From Gnetum montanum (taxonomy: Eukaryota; Streptophyta; Gnetopsida; Gnetales; Gnetaceae): a DNA stretch of 64,000 nucleotides. The translations under genes were made by a program, and so were the position numbers. The notes beneath the pieces were generated by a model. It did not search any database. It saw nothing but the letters and a program-made list of their open reading frames with translations, and was not told the origin of the DNA. The stretch covers positions 308,042-372,041 of the forward strand of contig MNCI01007769.1 of the NCBI GenBank assembly GCA_015680685.1, in the 5' to 3' direction. This document shows positions 12,611-22,359 of the stretch, piece after piece (position 1 is the first letter of the stretch; the number at the start of each line of letters is the position of its first letter).

Positions 12611-12629
12611 TGGCGCTAGAAGGAGGGCC
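12611..12629 (+). other. Primer-binding site of element B
   Basis: TGGCGCTAGAAGGAGGGCC begins with the TGG complementary to a tRNA CCA end and directly follows the LTR. It is the best preserved of the three sites of this type. Confidence 0.7.
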
Positions 12630-12639
12630 TATTTTTCTG

Positions 12640-12990
12640 CATTTTCACACTTGGCTGGTTTTCTACATTTTCATACTTAGCATTTTTTCTACTTTTTTAC
12701 AGTTAGCCTTGTTTTCCTACTACCTATAGATTTAATCATTTTTTCTACTATTTTCCTGCTACTAGTAGATTTAATCATTTTTTTCCAATTTTCCTACTAC
12801 CGATAGATTTAATCATTTTTTCTATTTTTTTCTTACTACTAGAAGATTTAATCATTTATCTGCTATTTTCCTGCTACTGGAAGATTTAATCATTTCTCTA
12901 CTATTTTTCTACTACCGGCAGATCTAGTCATTTTTCTACTATTTTCCTGCTATCGGTAGATCTAGTCATTTTTTTGCAAACAACAACTCT
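12640..12990. repeat. 39-bp minisatellite in the B leader
   Basis: About six units contain (T)AGATTTAATCATTTTT then CTACTATTTTCCTGCTAC. The first three starts are 38-39 bp apart (12,728; 12,767; 12,805). It is absent as a clean array from the A leader, so it arose in or after the B lineage. Confidence 0.8.
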
Positions 12991-13088
12991 CACAACCTGA
13001 TTTGTGAACATGAATCTAGATCAACCTTCCACATTGGTGTCTAACACATTTGATATCACAATATAGTCAAAGCATGCTGCATTAATCC

Positions 13089-14328
13089 ATGAATAATACA
13101 ACTTTGTTTGTGTCAAAATTCAAGCAGGACTACTAGTGGATTACCTCGATTTAGAGGAAAAACAGGACTACGAAAGAGTCCACCGGAACAGATGAAATTA
13201 TAATCCCTCCTTGTTTGATATAATGCCACTCACGGAGTCCTATCACTAGTTGTTGTCCCAACTCATCTATGTAAATATGCATGATGCAGGAAAACCTACG
13301 AAGAAGCCTCACAGAATGAGGAATATGAGTTTGAGGGCTGCTCCAAACATGAGGGCCACCCCCACATCGTCTTCCAACAACCACTCCCTGGTACAGCCCC
13401 TCCTTAGTTTGGTCCATCCATCCTCTCCAAGATACTAATCATGCCAATTTAACCTTCCTCGTAAGCAACTAATGCATTTTCCCAACACCCTGCTCATGTA
13501 GGGGCCAGCTCCNAAGCGGATAAAACTCTTGACGAAGGACATCAACCGACTTAAGGTTGCCTCCTATGACACCATTAAGGTGGTGGACTTCTACCAAGAT
13601 GATCCCATAAGTCGCATGGTACCACCTCTAACTCTCCCAACTGGGGCCTAACTTCCTCAACTCACCAAGTACAATGGTGAAGGAGACCCCAATGCACACT
13701 TGGTCACATTTTGATCTGAATGCCTACTCCTTCAAGCTTGGCCACATAGTATCATGTGTGTGTTCCCCATGTCACTCACTGGCAAGGCCTTGGACTGGTA
13801 TTGTGCACTACCCAAGGGCTCAATCTCCTATTTGGAGGATCTCATAACCAAGTTTGTAACATGCTTTAGGTACAACCTAAAGCCTGAAGCAACCCTTGAC
13901 TAGCTAATGCAAGTTAAATAGGGGCCTCTAAAGCCCATGCCAAAATTCTTCCAATGTTGGAATGCTGCATTAAGTGAAATGCATGAACCCCTGGCAGAAG
14001 CACATTTACTGGCCATCTTTAAGGATGTAGTAAATGACCTTAGTAAGTCCAAACTATATTATCTAGCCTCAAAGTCCCTTAGCCAAGCCTTTGCCTAAGA
14101 AAAGAGCATAGAGGAAACAATGCAAGCTAGCAATGATCCAGCCTATGTGACCTATAGAAACCAACACACTTGCAAGCATGTAGCCACAAGCATAAAGACA
14201 ACCAACTAGGGCCCAATAGCTAAGAAGCCTAATTTTGGCACCAAATCACCTACATTGATAGGGGCTACCCCAAGATCCAACTTTCAGTGCACGGATCACT
14301 CAAAGTATACAGCACTGTCGGTGCAACC
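13089..14328 (+). pseudogene. Gag of element B, first part
   Basis: Starts MNNTTLFVSKFKQDY. Capsid blocks FYQDDPISRMVPP, LTKYNGEGDPNAHLVTF, MSLTGKALDWYCALPKG and AHLLAIFKDVVNDLSKSKL parallel A and E. There are a few stops (CAG to TAG type). A single N at 13,513 falls inside the frame and probably marks a contig join. The frame runs without a break into the insertion D at 14,329 and resumes in register at 17,903, so gag was in phase here when D landed. Confidence 0.8.
14324..14328. repeat. Target-site duplication left of D (CAACC)
   Basis: CAACC here and at 17,898-17,902 flank the insertion exactly. Five bases is the usual duplication for LTR-retrotransposon integrases. Confidence 0.85.
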
Positions 14329-15624
14329 TGTTGGCGACTGTTTGGGACGCGACCGCCAACGAGTGTCCTCGAACAGGATTTAGGTGCCTGCTTGTCTCTG
14401 GCAACACCAAGGCCCAGATACCTCCAAATAAACTCAGTAGTTAATGTGAGTATGTGTGTGTGCTCTTGCGGCGTGCGGTTGTGAGAAATGTAACGATTGT
14501 GTTGCGTGTAAACTACAAATGACTTACTTTAAAGAGATTCAGCCAACTTTGCCAAGTACTGTGAGTTCTTGAAAATTTCTTTTTTTGTTCAACTATCTAG
14601 TCTACGGGGTCCTTATAATACCTACTTGTAACAAATAAAATTTTGCAAAAACATTTGAGCACAACTCTGCAATCTACTCCTAATTTTCCCCAGAGGAAGA
14701 GATAGTTGCACAAGAAAACTAGAAATAGAGCAAGTTTCGATGCAAATAAGTAGAAAAGAAAAGAAAGCAGATTTGTGTAGATCTCAAATATTTAAACAAG
14801 GTAAAATGACACGAGTAAACACTTTGCAATAAAGCTATCCCAAATTCAATATCTACGAATTGTTCAAACTTCCAAGGCTCAAACAAGCAATTTCTTCAAG
14901 ACAATCCTACTATGCTAGTAAAAATTGTTGCGTAAACTACCACGTACGAGACTCCATTTTGACTACATAATAGATGTCAACAATTGCATTCAAACAGAAC
15001 CTTTAAAAGACTTGAAAATTTCTGATTGAAATACCACGGGAATTCACTTTAAAGATAGAAAGAAGCTAATCTGGTCCCATGAAAATACCAAAGATTTTCT
15101 GAACCCTCTTGACTACTGAATTGTTCAATGGCATGACTACAAATAGAGGCTCTCTTACAACAATCCAAATAGCAGTTGCCACACGTTGCACAAGAACAAA
15201 ATTTACTACTAAAATGCTCTCAAAGCTTTTAAACACAAGCGGTTCAATGACAAAATTTTAATAGAAATTTCTATCGGGCAACAAGAACAGTAAGAGAAAT
15301 CTAAAAATCCCAAAATTACTTGCCAAGGATGATACTATCTAAACCACTAGCTAAACAATTTAAACAAAACAAAAAATTAAATGCATAACTCACAGGACCG
15401 TGACAAAGAGGCTGAAATCTTTATTCTAGCAAGCCATATTACAAGCAATCATCACAATTTCTTCTTTACAAAACTCTTCTCAAGACCCCAAGTGTGTCTC
15501 CAAGTGAGAGCCCAAGTGCTAACTAGTAGCCTTCCAAAGTGTGATGTATGAGACCTCCCAAAAGTCCCAATGTGATATCTCCTTCCAATTGAGATTCTTC
15601 CTTCTTCCTTCCCCCCTTGAAGCC

Positions 15625-15632
15625 TTTTTATA
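15625..15632 (-). promoter_or_regulatory. TATA box in D
   Basis: The minus strand reads CCCTATAAAAAGGC, a strong TATAAAAA core. About 24-bp repeats of GTTGCCAAGTGTCTTC lie just upstream of it on the minus strand (15,810-15,930) and could be promoter-side elements. Confidence 0.5.
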
Positions 15633-15804
15633 GGGTTCAAAGGTAGGTAGGGAAGTTACATATTCAAAAATATCTCCCCTAACTTCTCTCCCAAGTAACT
15701 TGGCCAACCAATTAGGAGATTACTTGCCCAACAAGTTAGGTAAGTTACAACAATTTTGGGTGGTTGCAACGACAAAAGAGATAAAAATGCTACGGTTGAC
15801 AAGT

Positions 15805-15930
15805 GTCCCATGTAGTTGCCAAGTGTCTTCTTGTAATTTCCAAGTGTCTTCATTCAGTTGCCAAGTGTCTTCATGGAGATAAACAAGTTGTAGGTGACAA
15901 GTGTCCCATGCAAGTGACAAGTGGCCAATT
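15805..15930. repeat. CAAGTGTC repeats in D U3
   Basis: At least five copies of (G)CCAAGTGTC(T/C)TC or GACAAGTG(T/G)CC within 125 bp, spaced about 23-25 bp. Confidence 0.65.
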
Positions 15931-16116
15931 CACATGGGACTTTGAACAATTGTTGCATAAATTCCCTTTTTAAATCATAAAATATTTACTTGGTACACAA
16001 CCAAGGGCTATTAAACTTACATCAGCAATTAAATAATTTATATCAAAACCAAAAATAAGTGTTGTATGGTTTTTTTTAAATAAAGAAAATATTAGAGCCA
16101 CGTTAATGTACCAACA

Positions 16117-16801
16117 ATTGGATAAATATATTTCTCAACTAAATTTAATAAGGCAACCCAAACTGCTAACGTGTTTCCAGCTGATTCTGGCCTTACGATA
16201 GACCCTCAGGCTAAAGCAGTAACCTTGGATCCAAGCTGTAGAGATCGATCACACCCCAGACTGCATGCTTGTTATGAGCCAATAGATCGTTGTGCACAAA
16301 ATAGTGAAACAAGAACTCTCTGCTAAAACCCACACATGATCACAGAAAGTTGTATGACATTGCACCACTCCTTGTCTTTGCGTGGATTCCTGAACTTGGT
16401 TTTAGGCTCTAACGAGAAAAAATTCATCGTGATCATGACGCCCTCCTGGAACTCCTGTGGCCCAACCTTGGAACCAACAGCATCGGCGTTCTAGCAAGTT
16501 GATCGGCCCATCGCAGCTAACGTGAATGGCAGAAATGATGCGTCTAGCCTTCTTAATTAAACCTATTTTCTTGTTGTATATCGTCAGCATCAAAAATCTT
16601 TTTAAACATGGGGTTGAACTTTATAAGCACCGGTAACGGAAACCCGCCATTGACCGAGTCTCCATTGAATAACGTATTCAAAACACCATCTTATTTAATC
16701 ATGGATAGATGGGTATAACCTACACATTTAACCACGACAACATTGAAGAAAGAAGCAGCTCTATTCTCCTCTCCATCAAATAACGTCCAAAAATCTTCTT
16801 G
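16117..16801 (-). other. Unassigned interior of D
   Basis: The minus strand continues in frame after one stop from the aminoacylase-like piece, with text such as GEENRAASFFNVVVVK and GGFPLPVLIKFNPMFKK, then stops. It reads like degenerate coding DNA rather than noise, but I do not recognise it. A second captured gene is possible. Confidence 0.3.
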
Positions 16802-17206
16802 TCATGCCGTGAGCACATCAACTGCCCTTTTAACTCTGTCATGGCCTCCAATATCCTCGTCTGGAACAAATGAAAGATGCAGAGTTCCAGTTTGAACAAA
16901 ACCCTTTTTCTTGAGATTCCTAACGGGTTCCAAGTACTGAGTGGGGACACACTTCATGTCCTGAGAGCTTCGCACGAAGATATTACCTTGCTCATCTTTG
17001 TTTGCTTGGAAAGGCAGATGAACCCACTTTTCTTCCTCTGCGGTCACAACATCCATGTGAAAATTCAGCAGAACGGAGGATAGATTTGCTTCACTAAGGA
17101 TCAGATCTTGGGTAGGCGTGAATGAATCAAAGAAAGAAAGCAGATCACTAGCAGTGAAATTGGCTATTACAGCTACTGCTGTTATGCGTGGGAGGCTTGA
17201 AACCAT
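16802..17206 (-). pseudogene. Aminoacylase-1-like fragment carried by D
   Basis: An open frame of 134 codons from ATG at 17,206. Residues about 46-130 match the N-terminal catalytic half of plant aminoacylase-1 (M20 zinc peptidase family, N-acyl-amino-acid hydrolysis). VLLNFHMDVV stands for the usual VLLNSHTDVV (zinc His and Asp kept), SQDMKCV for the zinc-Asp motif, and FVPDEDIGG for FVPDEEIGG. The catalytic Glu is kept and the next, metal-binding Glu is changed to Asp. About 50 residues expected between the N-terminus and VLLN are missing, and the dimerisation and C-terminal metal domains are absent. It is contiguous over several blocks with no intron, fitting capture of an mRNA. It lies on the same strand as D. 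It cannot be a working enzyme. Confidence 0.75.
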
Positions 17207-17209
17207 TGC

Positions 17210-17769
17210 CGAGGCTGAGGCTGAGACTGAGAAGAAGGAGCTTGAAAATGTGGCTTCTGGAAGGCATGGCAGGAGCCTCTCTAGTAGCAGTAGTATTAGT
17301 CTGAAACTGGAGTGGTGCCATAATTTGTGTAGATGCAGGTGTAGAGGGTTGGGTGCTATTCAGAGTTAGGCTTTATAAACTCGTAGTTGTGTGCTTGGCC
17401 AGAGCACACCGCTTCACTGCCAAGACTCACATTTCTTTTGATGCATTCCATTCACACTATTGAATCCATTATTTGGTCATACATTTTTTTCACTGTTTTC
17501 TTTTTCTTGGCCAACAATTGGGATTGAGATTGTCTAAGCTGACAACAAGTTGCCTTACATTCATTACCTTCCCATACCTTATGGAGGCTAACTAAATCCA
17601 CTTCTTGATTTGTGCATCAATACATATTTGTAGATCCAGTGAATACTTCCTTGGCACTAAAATAGCTAGTAGAAGATTGTCATGAACTCTGAACAATTGA
17701 TCATTTGTCTTAAACAAAACTATATTTTCTACTGAATCAATTAGAGAAAAACCTTTTAAACTACCAATC
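17210..17769. other. D interior right of the aminoacylase piece
   Basis: No clear gene. The minus strand just upstream of the aminoacylase frame contains a Leu/Ser-rich run (FKLLLLSLSLSLG, about 17,230-17,270) in another frame, which could be a remnant secretory signal of the donor gene. A 12-bp sequence, CCAACAATTGG plus G, at 17,511 also occurs at 16,111. Confidence 0.3.
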
Positions 17770-17870
17770 CAACACCTCTGAAAAGTCTTTATCCAATAAA
17801 ATATTGGCAATGCTTAAATCAGAGTGAACGTTAGTTATATGATTAGCTTCACAACCTAAGAAAGCCTACT
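17770..17870 (-). pseudogene. Possible protein-kinase catalytic-loop remnant in D
   Basis: The minus strand encodes TNVHSDLSIANILLDKDFSE, close to the catalytic loop of plant receptor-like kinases (HRDL-x4-N-ILLD), with Arg changed to Ser. The match is only about 25 residues and no DFG motif follows, so chance or a distant relation cannot be excluded. If real, D carries pieces of at least two host genes. Confidence 0.35.
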
Positions 17871-17897
17871 CCATTAAATGGCCAAAATATGCCAACA

Positions 17898-17902
17898 CAA
17901 CC
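17898..17902. repeat. Target-site duplication right of D (CAACC)
   Basis: Second copy of the five-base duplication; gag of element B continues directly after it. Confidence 0.85.
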
Positions 17903-18880
17903 CTCTAAACTACTAAAGAAACTCTTGAAAGCTAGGCAAATCCAGCACAAACATGTATCGGAAATTACTTGCCAAAGACATGATAGGTACTACGAACTAC
18001 TAAGGAACCCTACTTTAGTAGTGCCAAATGAACCCCCAGTTCCGCAATACTTTAAGCTAGACCAATACTATTATTACCACCGATTGGTTTGTCATAGTAC
18101 AAACAACTGTCATGCTTTGCAAGATGACCTATAGAGAATGATAGAATATGGCCAACTGCTAATTAACATGGTGAGTCAATCCAACATAGATGATACCTCC
18201 TATGTCATAAATTCTAGTAGCATAGGTGGTAAGTCTAAACCTATGCAATAACCTTTTATGATACGTGTGCCTCCTAACAAGGCAAGGATCCCCTCCACCT
18301 CCATAAGCAAGAGGCCTCCCTTTGTTATGAAAGTGCCACCTCGAGTACCCACAACACCCTTTGTGGTCGAATCTCCACAGCAACCGTCTACTAATACATT
18401 AAACTAGCATCATGCAACAACAACCACTAGGAAACCTTTTGTTATCAAGGTGCCACAATGAGTTGGTCATACAACAACTCCTAAAACAAATCCACCTAAG
18501 CCACCCTTTATCATAAGGGTGCCACAACATGATGGCCCCTCACCTTCCCAAAGCCCAATAGTGAGCAACATCTAAATCCCTCCTCCTTCAATGGTTGACC
18601 CCACTAGCAACCTGGGTAGGCCCACCAAATGGCAATGCAAGAGTACAAATGAGCACCTTGCAACTCCCATGGCCGAAGCAAAGACCACAACCAGCAAACA
18701 ACAACTGAACACTGGAGCCCCTACCCCCAAGCAGGCCAAGAAAACCAAGATTAAGTCCCCTCCATGAGAGATCTATCTATCTAGTCACATGAAGGAAGTC
18801 AAGGCCAACAAAACATCTAATGACAAGGACTTCGTAGCTACACTAACCTAGGTGAAACAAGAACTCAAGAGAAAAAACAC
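17903..18880 (+). pseudogene. Gag of element B, second part
   Basis: Continues the gag frame interrupted by D. SKLLKKLLKARQIQHKH and HDRYYELLRNPTLVVPNEPP match A at 10,960-11,100 (HERYYEVLRNPSTAMQNEPP). The zinc-knuckle equivalent YYYYHRLVCHSTNNC has lost its first Cys. It is followed by a Pro-rich linker with three or more repeats of 'FVIKVPP'/'FIIRVPQ' (18,290-18,530) and a Lys-rich basic stretch near 18,740 (KQAKKTKIK). A few stops are present. It is the C-terminal nucleocapsid and linker part. Confidence 0.75.
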
Positions 18881-19520
18881 AACATTGGGCTTATACAACC
18901 TTGTCATGACTTCATTTGCTCACTGCCAAGCATTGGCCAAGATATTGACCTCCATTCCTATTATGGAGGACATCCCTATAGATGAGACATCCATACGTGC
19001 AACGATGTTGCCCCCTGCTCCATAAAAATTGAGTTTAACATCCCTAGTATTCCATGACAATGCAATTAAAGTCAACCCCAAACAAGGGGAGGTTACTACA
19101 GCCCCACTATCCATTAGCATTCGTGTTGGGAAGTGCACAATCTATAGAGTGCATGTTGATGATGGTGCAGGAACAAACGTAGTCTTGTACTTCGTCATTG
19201 ACAAGCTAGGTCTAGTAAATGAAATCAAGCCCACCAAAACCACATGTCTAAAATCCTTCAATGGATCATGTGTTATAGTCATGGGTACAATCAACTTAGC
19301 CTTTGTGGTAGGAGGGAAATTCCCCACTAGTACAAATTTCACTATCATAGAGGAGATGCCAAGTTTCAACATGATTCTAGGCAGGCCTTGGCTAGCCCAA
19401 CTAAGGACCATCTCCTCTCCCATCCACCAAGAAATCCACCTTCCATACGAAGGTGGTCAAGTTATCATCCATGGTGATAATTCTTCCTCTTCGACTATCC
19501 ACAACATATACATGGCATAA
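18881..19520 (+). CDS. Retropepsin of element B
   Basis: The best preserved protease in the window; the stretch from 19,029 to the TAA at 19,518 is open (163 codons). Order: VFHDNAIKVNPKQGE, then IYRVHVDDGAGTNVV, where DDGAG is the Tat-type variant of the Asp-Thr/Ser-Gly active site. Next come the flap-side text CVIVMGTINLAFVVGGKFP and the ILGRPWLAQL motif that replaces the canonical second half. It would cut the Gag-Pol precursor in the particle. Upstream, in-frame stops near 18,850 and 19,024 separate it from gag, so expression would require those to be read through. Downstream is a tandem-repeat linker and then the C insertion. Confidence 0.75.
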
Positions 19521-20022
19521 TTTTTAGAAGAAGATTTTCTTGGTGGTACATCTATAACAACCAATGTTGCACCTAAGGCTAACACATCCGAATGAGTGGT
19601 TGAAGCCAACAGCCTCCCAGAGGATCCTAAGCCTTGCACACTCCCTAATCCATGCCCAGTTTGGAAGCAACTACATGACCAAGACATTCCCTTGGGAAAA
19701 TATGTGCTAGATGCTTGCCTACCCTTTACCTCCACTTTCCATGCATTTTTGACTTTCATTTACATAGCACTAGCCTACGGATTTACATTTTGCCTACTTA
19801 ATTAGATCAAGCATTTCATTTTGTTCATGTATTTATTTTACTTTGTTTATGGATCAATCCATTAAGCTTACGCATAAGAGCTAAAAACATAAAAACTAAA
19901 AAAATAGATGGCCCAAAAAGGACTTAAACTAGCCTATGGCCCGGAATGGCCTAAAACTATCACTCTTTTACATTATTTTCCTTTCATTCATACATTTTAA
20001 CTTTGTTTACAGTAGATTTTGT
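19521..20022 (+). other. Post-protease linker of B with tandem-repeat remnant
   Basis: No gene. At 19,893-19,965 it contains GGACTTAAACTAGCCTATGG and CCCGGAATGGCCTAAAACTA. This is the same unit type as the TAGTTTAAGGCCATTTCGGG array at 31.57-31.74 kb, which follows the protease of C. B is broken at 20,022/20,023 by C. Candidate target duplication on this side: TTTGT. Confidence 0.55.
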
Positions 20023-20941
20023 TGTACTGCCCGAAATCATCGGTCTCCAGCTGGAAGGAAACAGAGACCGTGAGATCACCGGACACGCACAAAAGATCCT
20101 ACCTTCACCTGAGGGCAAGCTAGAAAGAACGAAGGTAGAGTACCTGGGGTGGTCCACACGCAGATCAGACAAGGATTTCCCCTAACGTACACCAAAGTGC
20201 AGTACGCTGGGTTATATGTAAATGGCGTAACAAGCATAAATCAGAGCGTAAACAGCGTAACTGGTGTGAACAGAGCGTAGACGTAAACGAGAGTAAATAG
20301 AATACATGGAACGATCAATACAAACTGTAAACGATTTTAGGAAGAAAATGTAACAATGGCATATCAAAATGAGAGTACAATGCACTGGTCTAACGTAGTT
20401 GTGGATTGACACAAGGCGGACAAAAAGCACTGGTGGATGCAGGGATGATTGTGGGCTAGTTCACACTATAGGCACAGTGTAGAGGCTGTATGCTCAGTGT
20501 ACAAGGTTGTCTAGTGTACAAGGTTTTCTGCTCTAGTTCTCAGCATCTCTGCTCTCTGGTTTGCTCTGAAAATTTGCCAACTGACCTAGATCTCGTGAAA
20601 AAATTGGGCTTTAATACAGGTTTTGACATTAGACTCGAGTTGGGGGACACGTGGTGAGTTGACTGGGTGCAAAAGCGTAAAATTTACAAGTGTATAATAT
20701 GTTACATTTGCTGGGAATATATGCTAAGCATATACGCTGTATCAGGAAAGCGTAGACTCCAGGCATATACGCTGGATGTATACTTGAATGTATACACTGA
20801 GACTGCATACTTGGTGAAAATTAAGTATCTAATCTCTGAATTTGCCATGTTTGATAGCAGATGTAGCCGTGGTCGTCTAAGGGTTGTAGTGACCTTCTTC
20901 TTGTCAAAAAAGTACTAAGCTCAAAATTTTGTGGTATTTCA
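20023..20941 (-). mobile_element. 3' LTR of element C
   Basis: The minus strand starts TGAAATACCACAAAATTTTG at 20,941, next to a polypurine tract, and probably ends CAGTACA at 20,023. The U3 is rich in GCGTAAAC, AGCGTAGAC and GCATATACGCTG motifs, which recur in the antisense gene of the same element at 26.5-27.5 kb. Length about 920 bp. The matching 5' LTR should lie right of 33 kb but has been lost. Confidence 0.7.
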
Positions 20942-20957
20942 TTAGCCCCTCTTTGTT
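20942..20957 (-). other. Polypurine tract of element C
   Basis: The minus strand reads AACAAAGAGGGGCTAA directly before the LTR start TGAAATACC. Confidence 0.75.
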
Positions 20958-21989
20958 GACACATGGAGGAATCAACCCGAGAAGTGCCGACAAAGAAGTG
21001 CAAAACACAACAAGCAACTCGATAGAGACTCTGTCCATTGCCACCTGACTAGACGTCATTGCACTGTGTTCAATAATACATGGGATTGAGAGATGTAAAA
21101 TTTGTATCTGGATGGGGAAATGGAGATTGTGGGAATTGGGAACTGACCAAGAGATTGTACTTGGTAAAGGGGATGCTTTGGTGTGTGTCATGCTAATCCT
21201 GGTCAATAGCCATTATTTAGCAGACTCGAAATCTAGACATGCGATGTGTGTTATTTGGTAGAACAAGACTCTTGGTTAGTATTCAAGAGGATTCTTTGGC
21301 AAGACCAAAGCCACATGAAGACGTGTTACATTCTTTGGAGGAACAGGCCCCTTTTTTGGTGTTTAGGGGGAGCCCATTGGTGGAGAGCTAAAGCTATGCA
21401 ACGAGATGCTCGTGATTGTTTTGGACATGAGTACTTGGTTCCAAGACAACTGCCTTCCCACTTGGGGTTTATGTGGGAAGTGCCAAGGGTCTTGATTTTT
21501 TTTTTGGAAAAATTTGTGTTTTGATCTTGTACTCATGCTCAAGTGCTACATTATGTGTTGCAACTACTTGAAGGTGTTATAGTGTGCAATGGTATGCTCA
21601 ATGTTTTGAGTGTACTGGGTGTATCAGGCATGTGGCTGAGTAGAATGTGTTAGTGAGTAGATAGTGAATGTATTGGGAAATGGGGATGTACTAGTGAATG
21701 GCTTGATTTAGTCTTGCCACGTGGGCTGTGAACAATGTCTCATCTTGCTGCTTATGACGAAGTGCATTCTTGTGCGAAAACCTCTGAGTGTCATCCTGCA
21801 AACACAACTCCAAGGAGACAAGAAAACCATGAGTGAATAAGCAAGCTTAGACTTAAATAGTTACATATGGCACGAAGACACTGGAGGATATTTCAGGCAC
21901 TGTATATAAATGGCAGCAATGTTGGTAAGATTGTCTGATGAATAGCGATGCAGTGATTCTGATGAATGAATGTGACCTCGGATTGAGGA
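20958..21989 (-). other. 3' untranslated region of element C
   Basis: About 1 kb between the integrase-side repeats and the polypurine tract. I see no convincing coding sequence on either strand. Confidence 0.5.
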
Positions 21990-22340
21990 ACCAGAGATGT
22001 ACTTGCCAGTTTATAGTCTTTGCGGACTATCATGGGTTAGTTTTACGTCATAACCCGTTGGACACTGCCTGTTTAGCGTCATGGCAGACATTGCATTGCC
22101 AGTTTCTAGTCTTAGCAGACCGCGAAGAGACAAACCAGTTTATAGTCTTAGCAAACTCTAGTGAGTGCGAATGTGGTAGTTTACTGTCATGCCAGATGGG
22201 TGCTAGTTTATCATCATTGCGGACACTGTGTGGTATCAGTTTATCATCATGATGCCAGAACGAGGTGTGGTATCAGTTTTAAGTCATAATCCAGGACTTT
22301 TCTGTGGTATCAATTTAAAGTCATGACCCCAGGACTCGCA
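21990..22340. repeat. Tandem repeats after integrase in C
   Basis: Degenerate units of 30-60 bp around GCCAGTTTATAGTCTTAGCGGAC / ATCAGTTTA(T/A)(A)(G)TCATGA. The minus-strand form, TAAACTGGC, is the same motif as in the arrays at 37.06-37.6 and 46.14-46.72 kb, which occupy the same place after integrase. Confidence 0.75.
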
Positions 22341-22359
22341 CGTACCTGAGCTTGTACTC

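Larger units (their letters stand above)
14329..16116 (-). mobile_element. Probable 3' LTR of D
   Basis: Read on the minus strand it begins TGTTGGTACATT at 16,116 and ends CGCCAACA at 14,329. The beginning resembles the element's outer end TGTTGGCATATT at 17,897. A TATA box (15,625-15,632) lies about 0.5 kb from the start. A clear polypurine tract before 16,116 is lacking, which keeps confidence moderate. Confidence 0.45.
14329..17897 (-). mobile_element. Insertion D: 3.57-kb gene-carrying retroelement
   Basis: Left end TGTTGGCGACTG and right end ATATGCCAACA give TG..CA termini with a perfect 7-bp terminal inverted repeat (TGTTGGC/GCCAACA), and CAACC is duplicated on both sides. Deleting D and one CAACC puts the flanking gag back in one frame. 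No RT, integrase or gag is visible inside, so it is non-autonomous. A minus-strand TATA box at 15,625 and an internal TGTTGG at 16,116 suggest the left half is a 3' LTR and that the element reads leftward. The right end has no matching full LTR, so its 5' LTR is deleted or replaced. Host-gene-like fragments sit between, on the same strand. Confidence 0.8.

Noticed and set aside
16402-16593. HDHDEFF text as the C-terminal His motif of aminoacylase
   Set aside because: Only six residues match, neighbours do not align, and the reading frame differs; likely chance.
17118-17369. Plus-strand frame with Glu/Ala and Ser runs
   Set aside because: It overlaps the aminoacylase-like frame and its upstream leader on the minus strand; composition only.
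14329-17897. D as a DNA transposon because of its 7-bp terminal inverted repeat
   Set aside because: TG..CA ends with a 5-bp duplication and an LTR-like promoter half fit an LTR element better; no transposase is seen.
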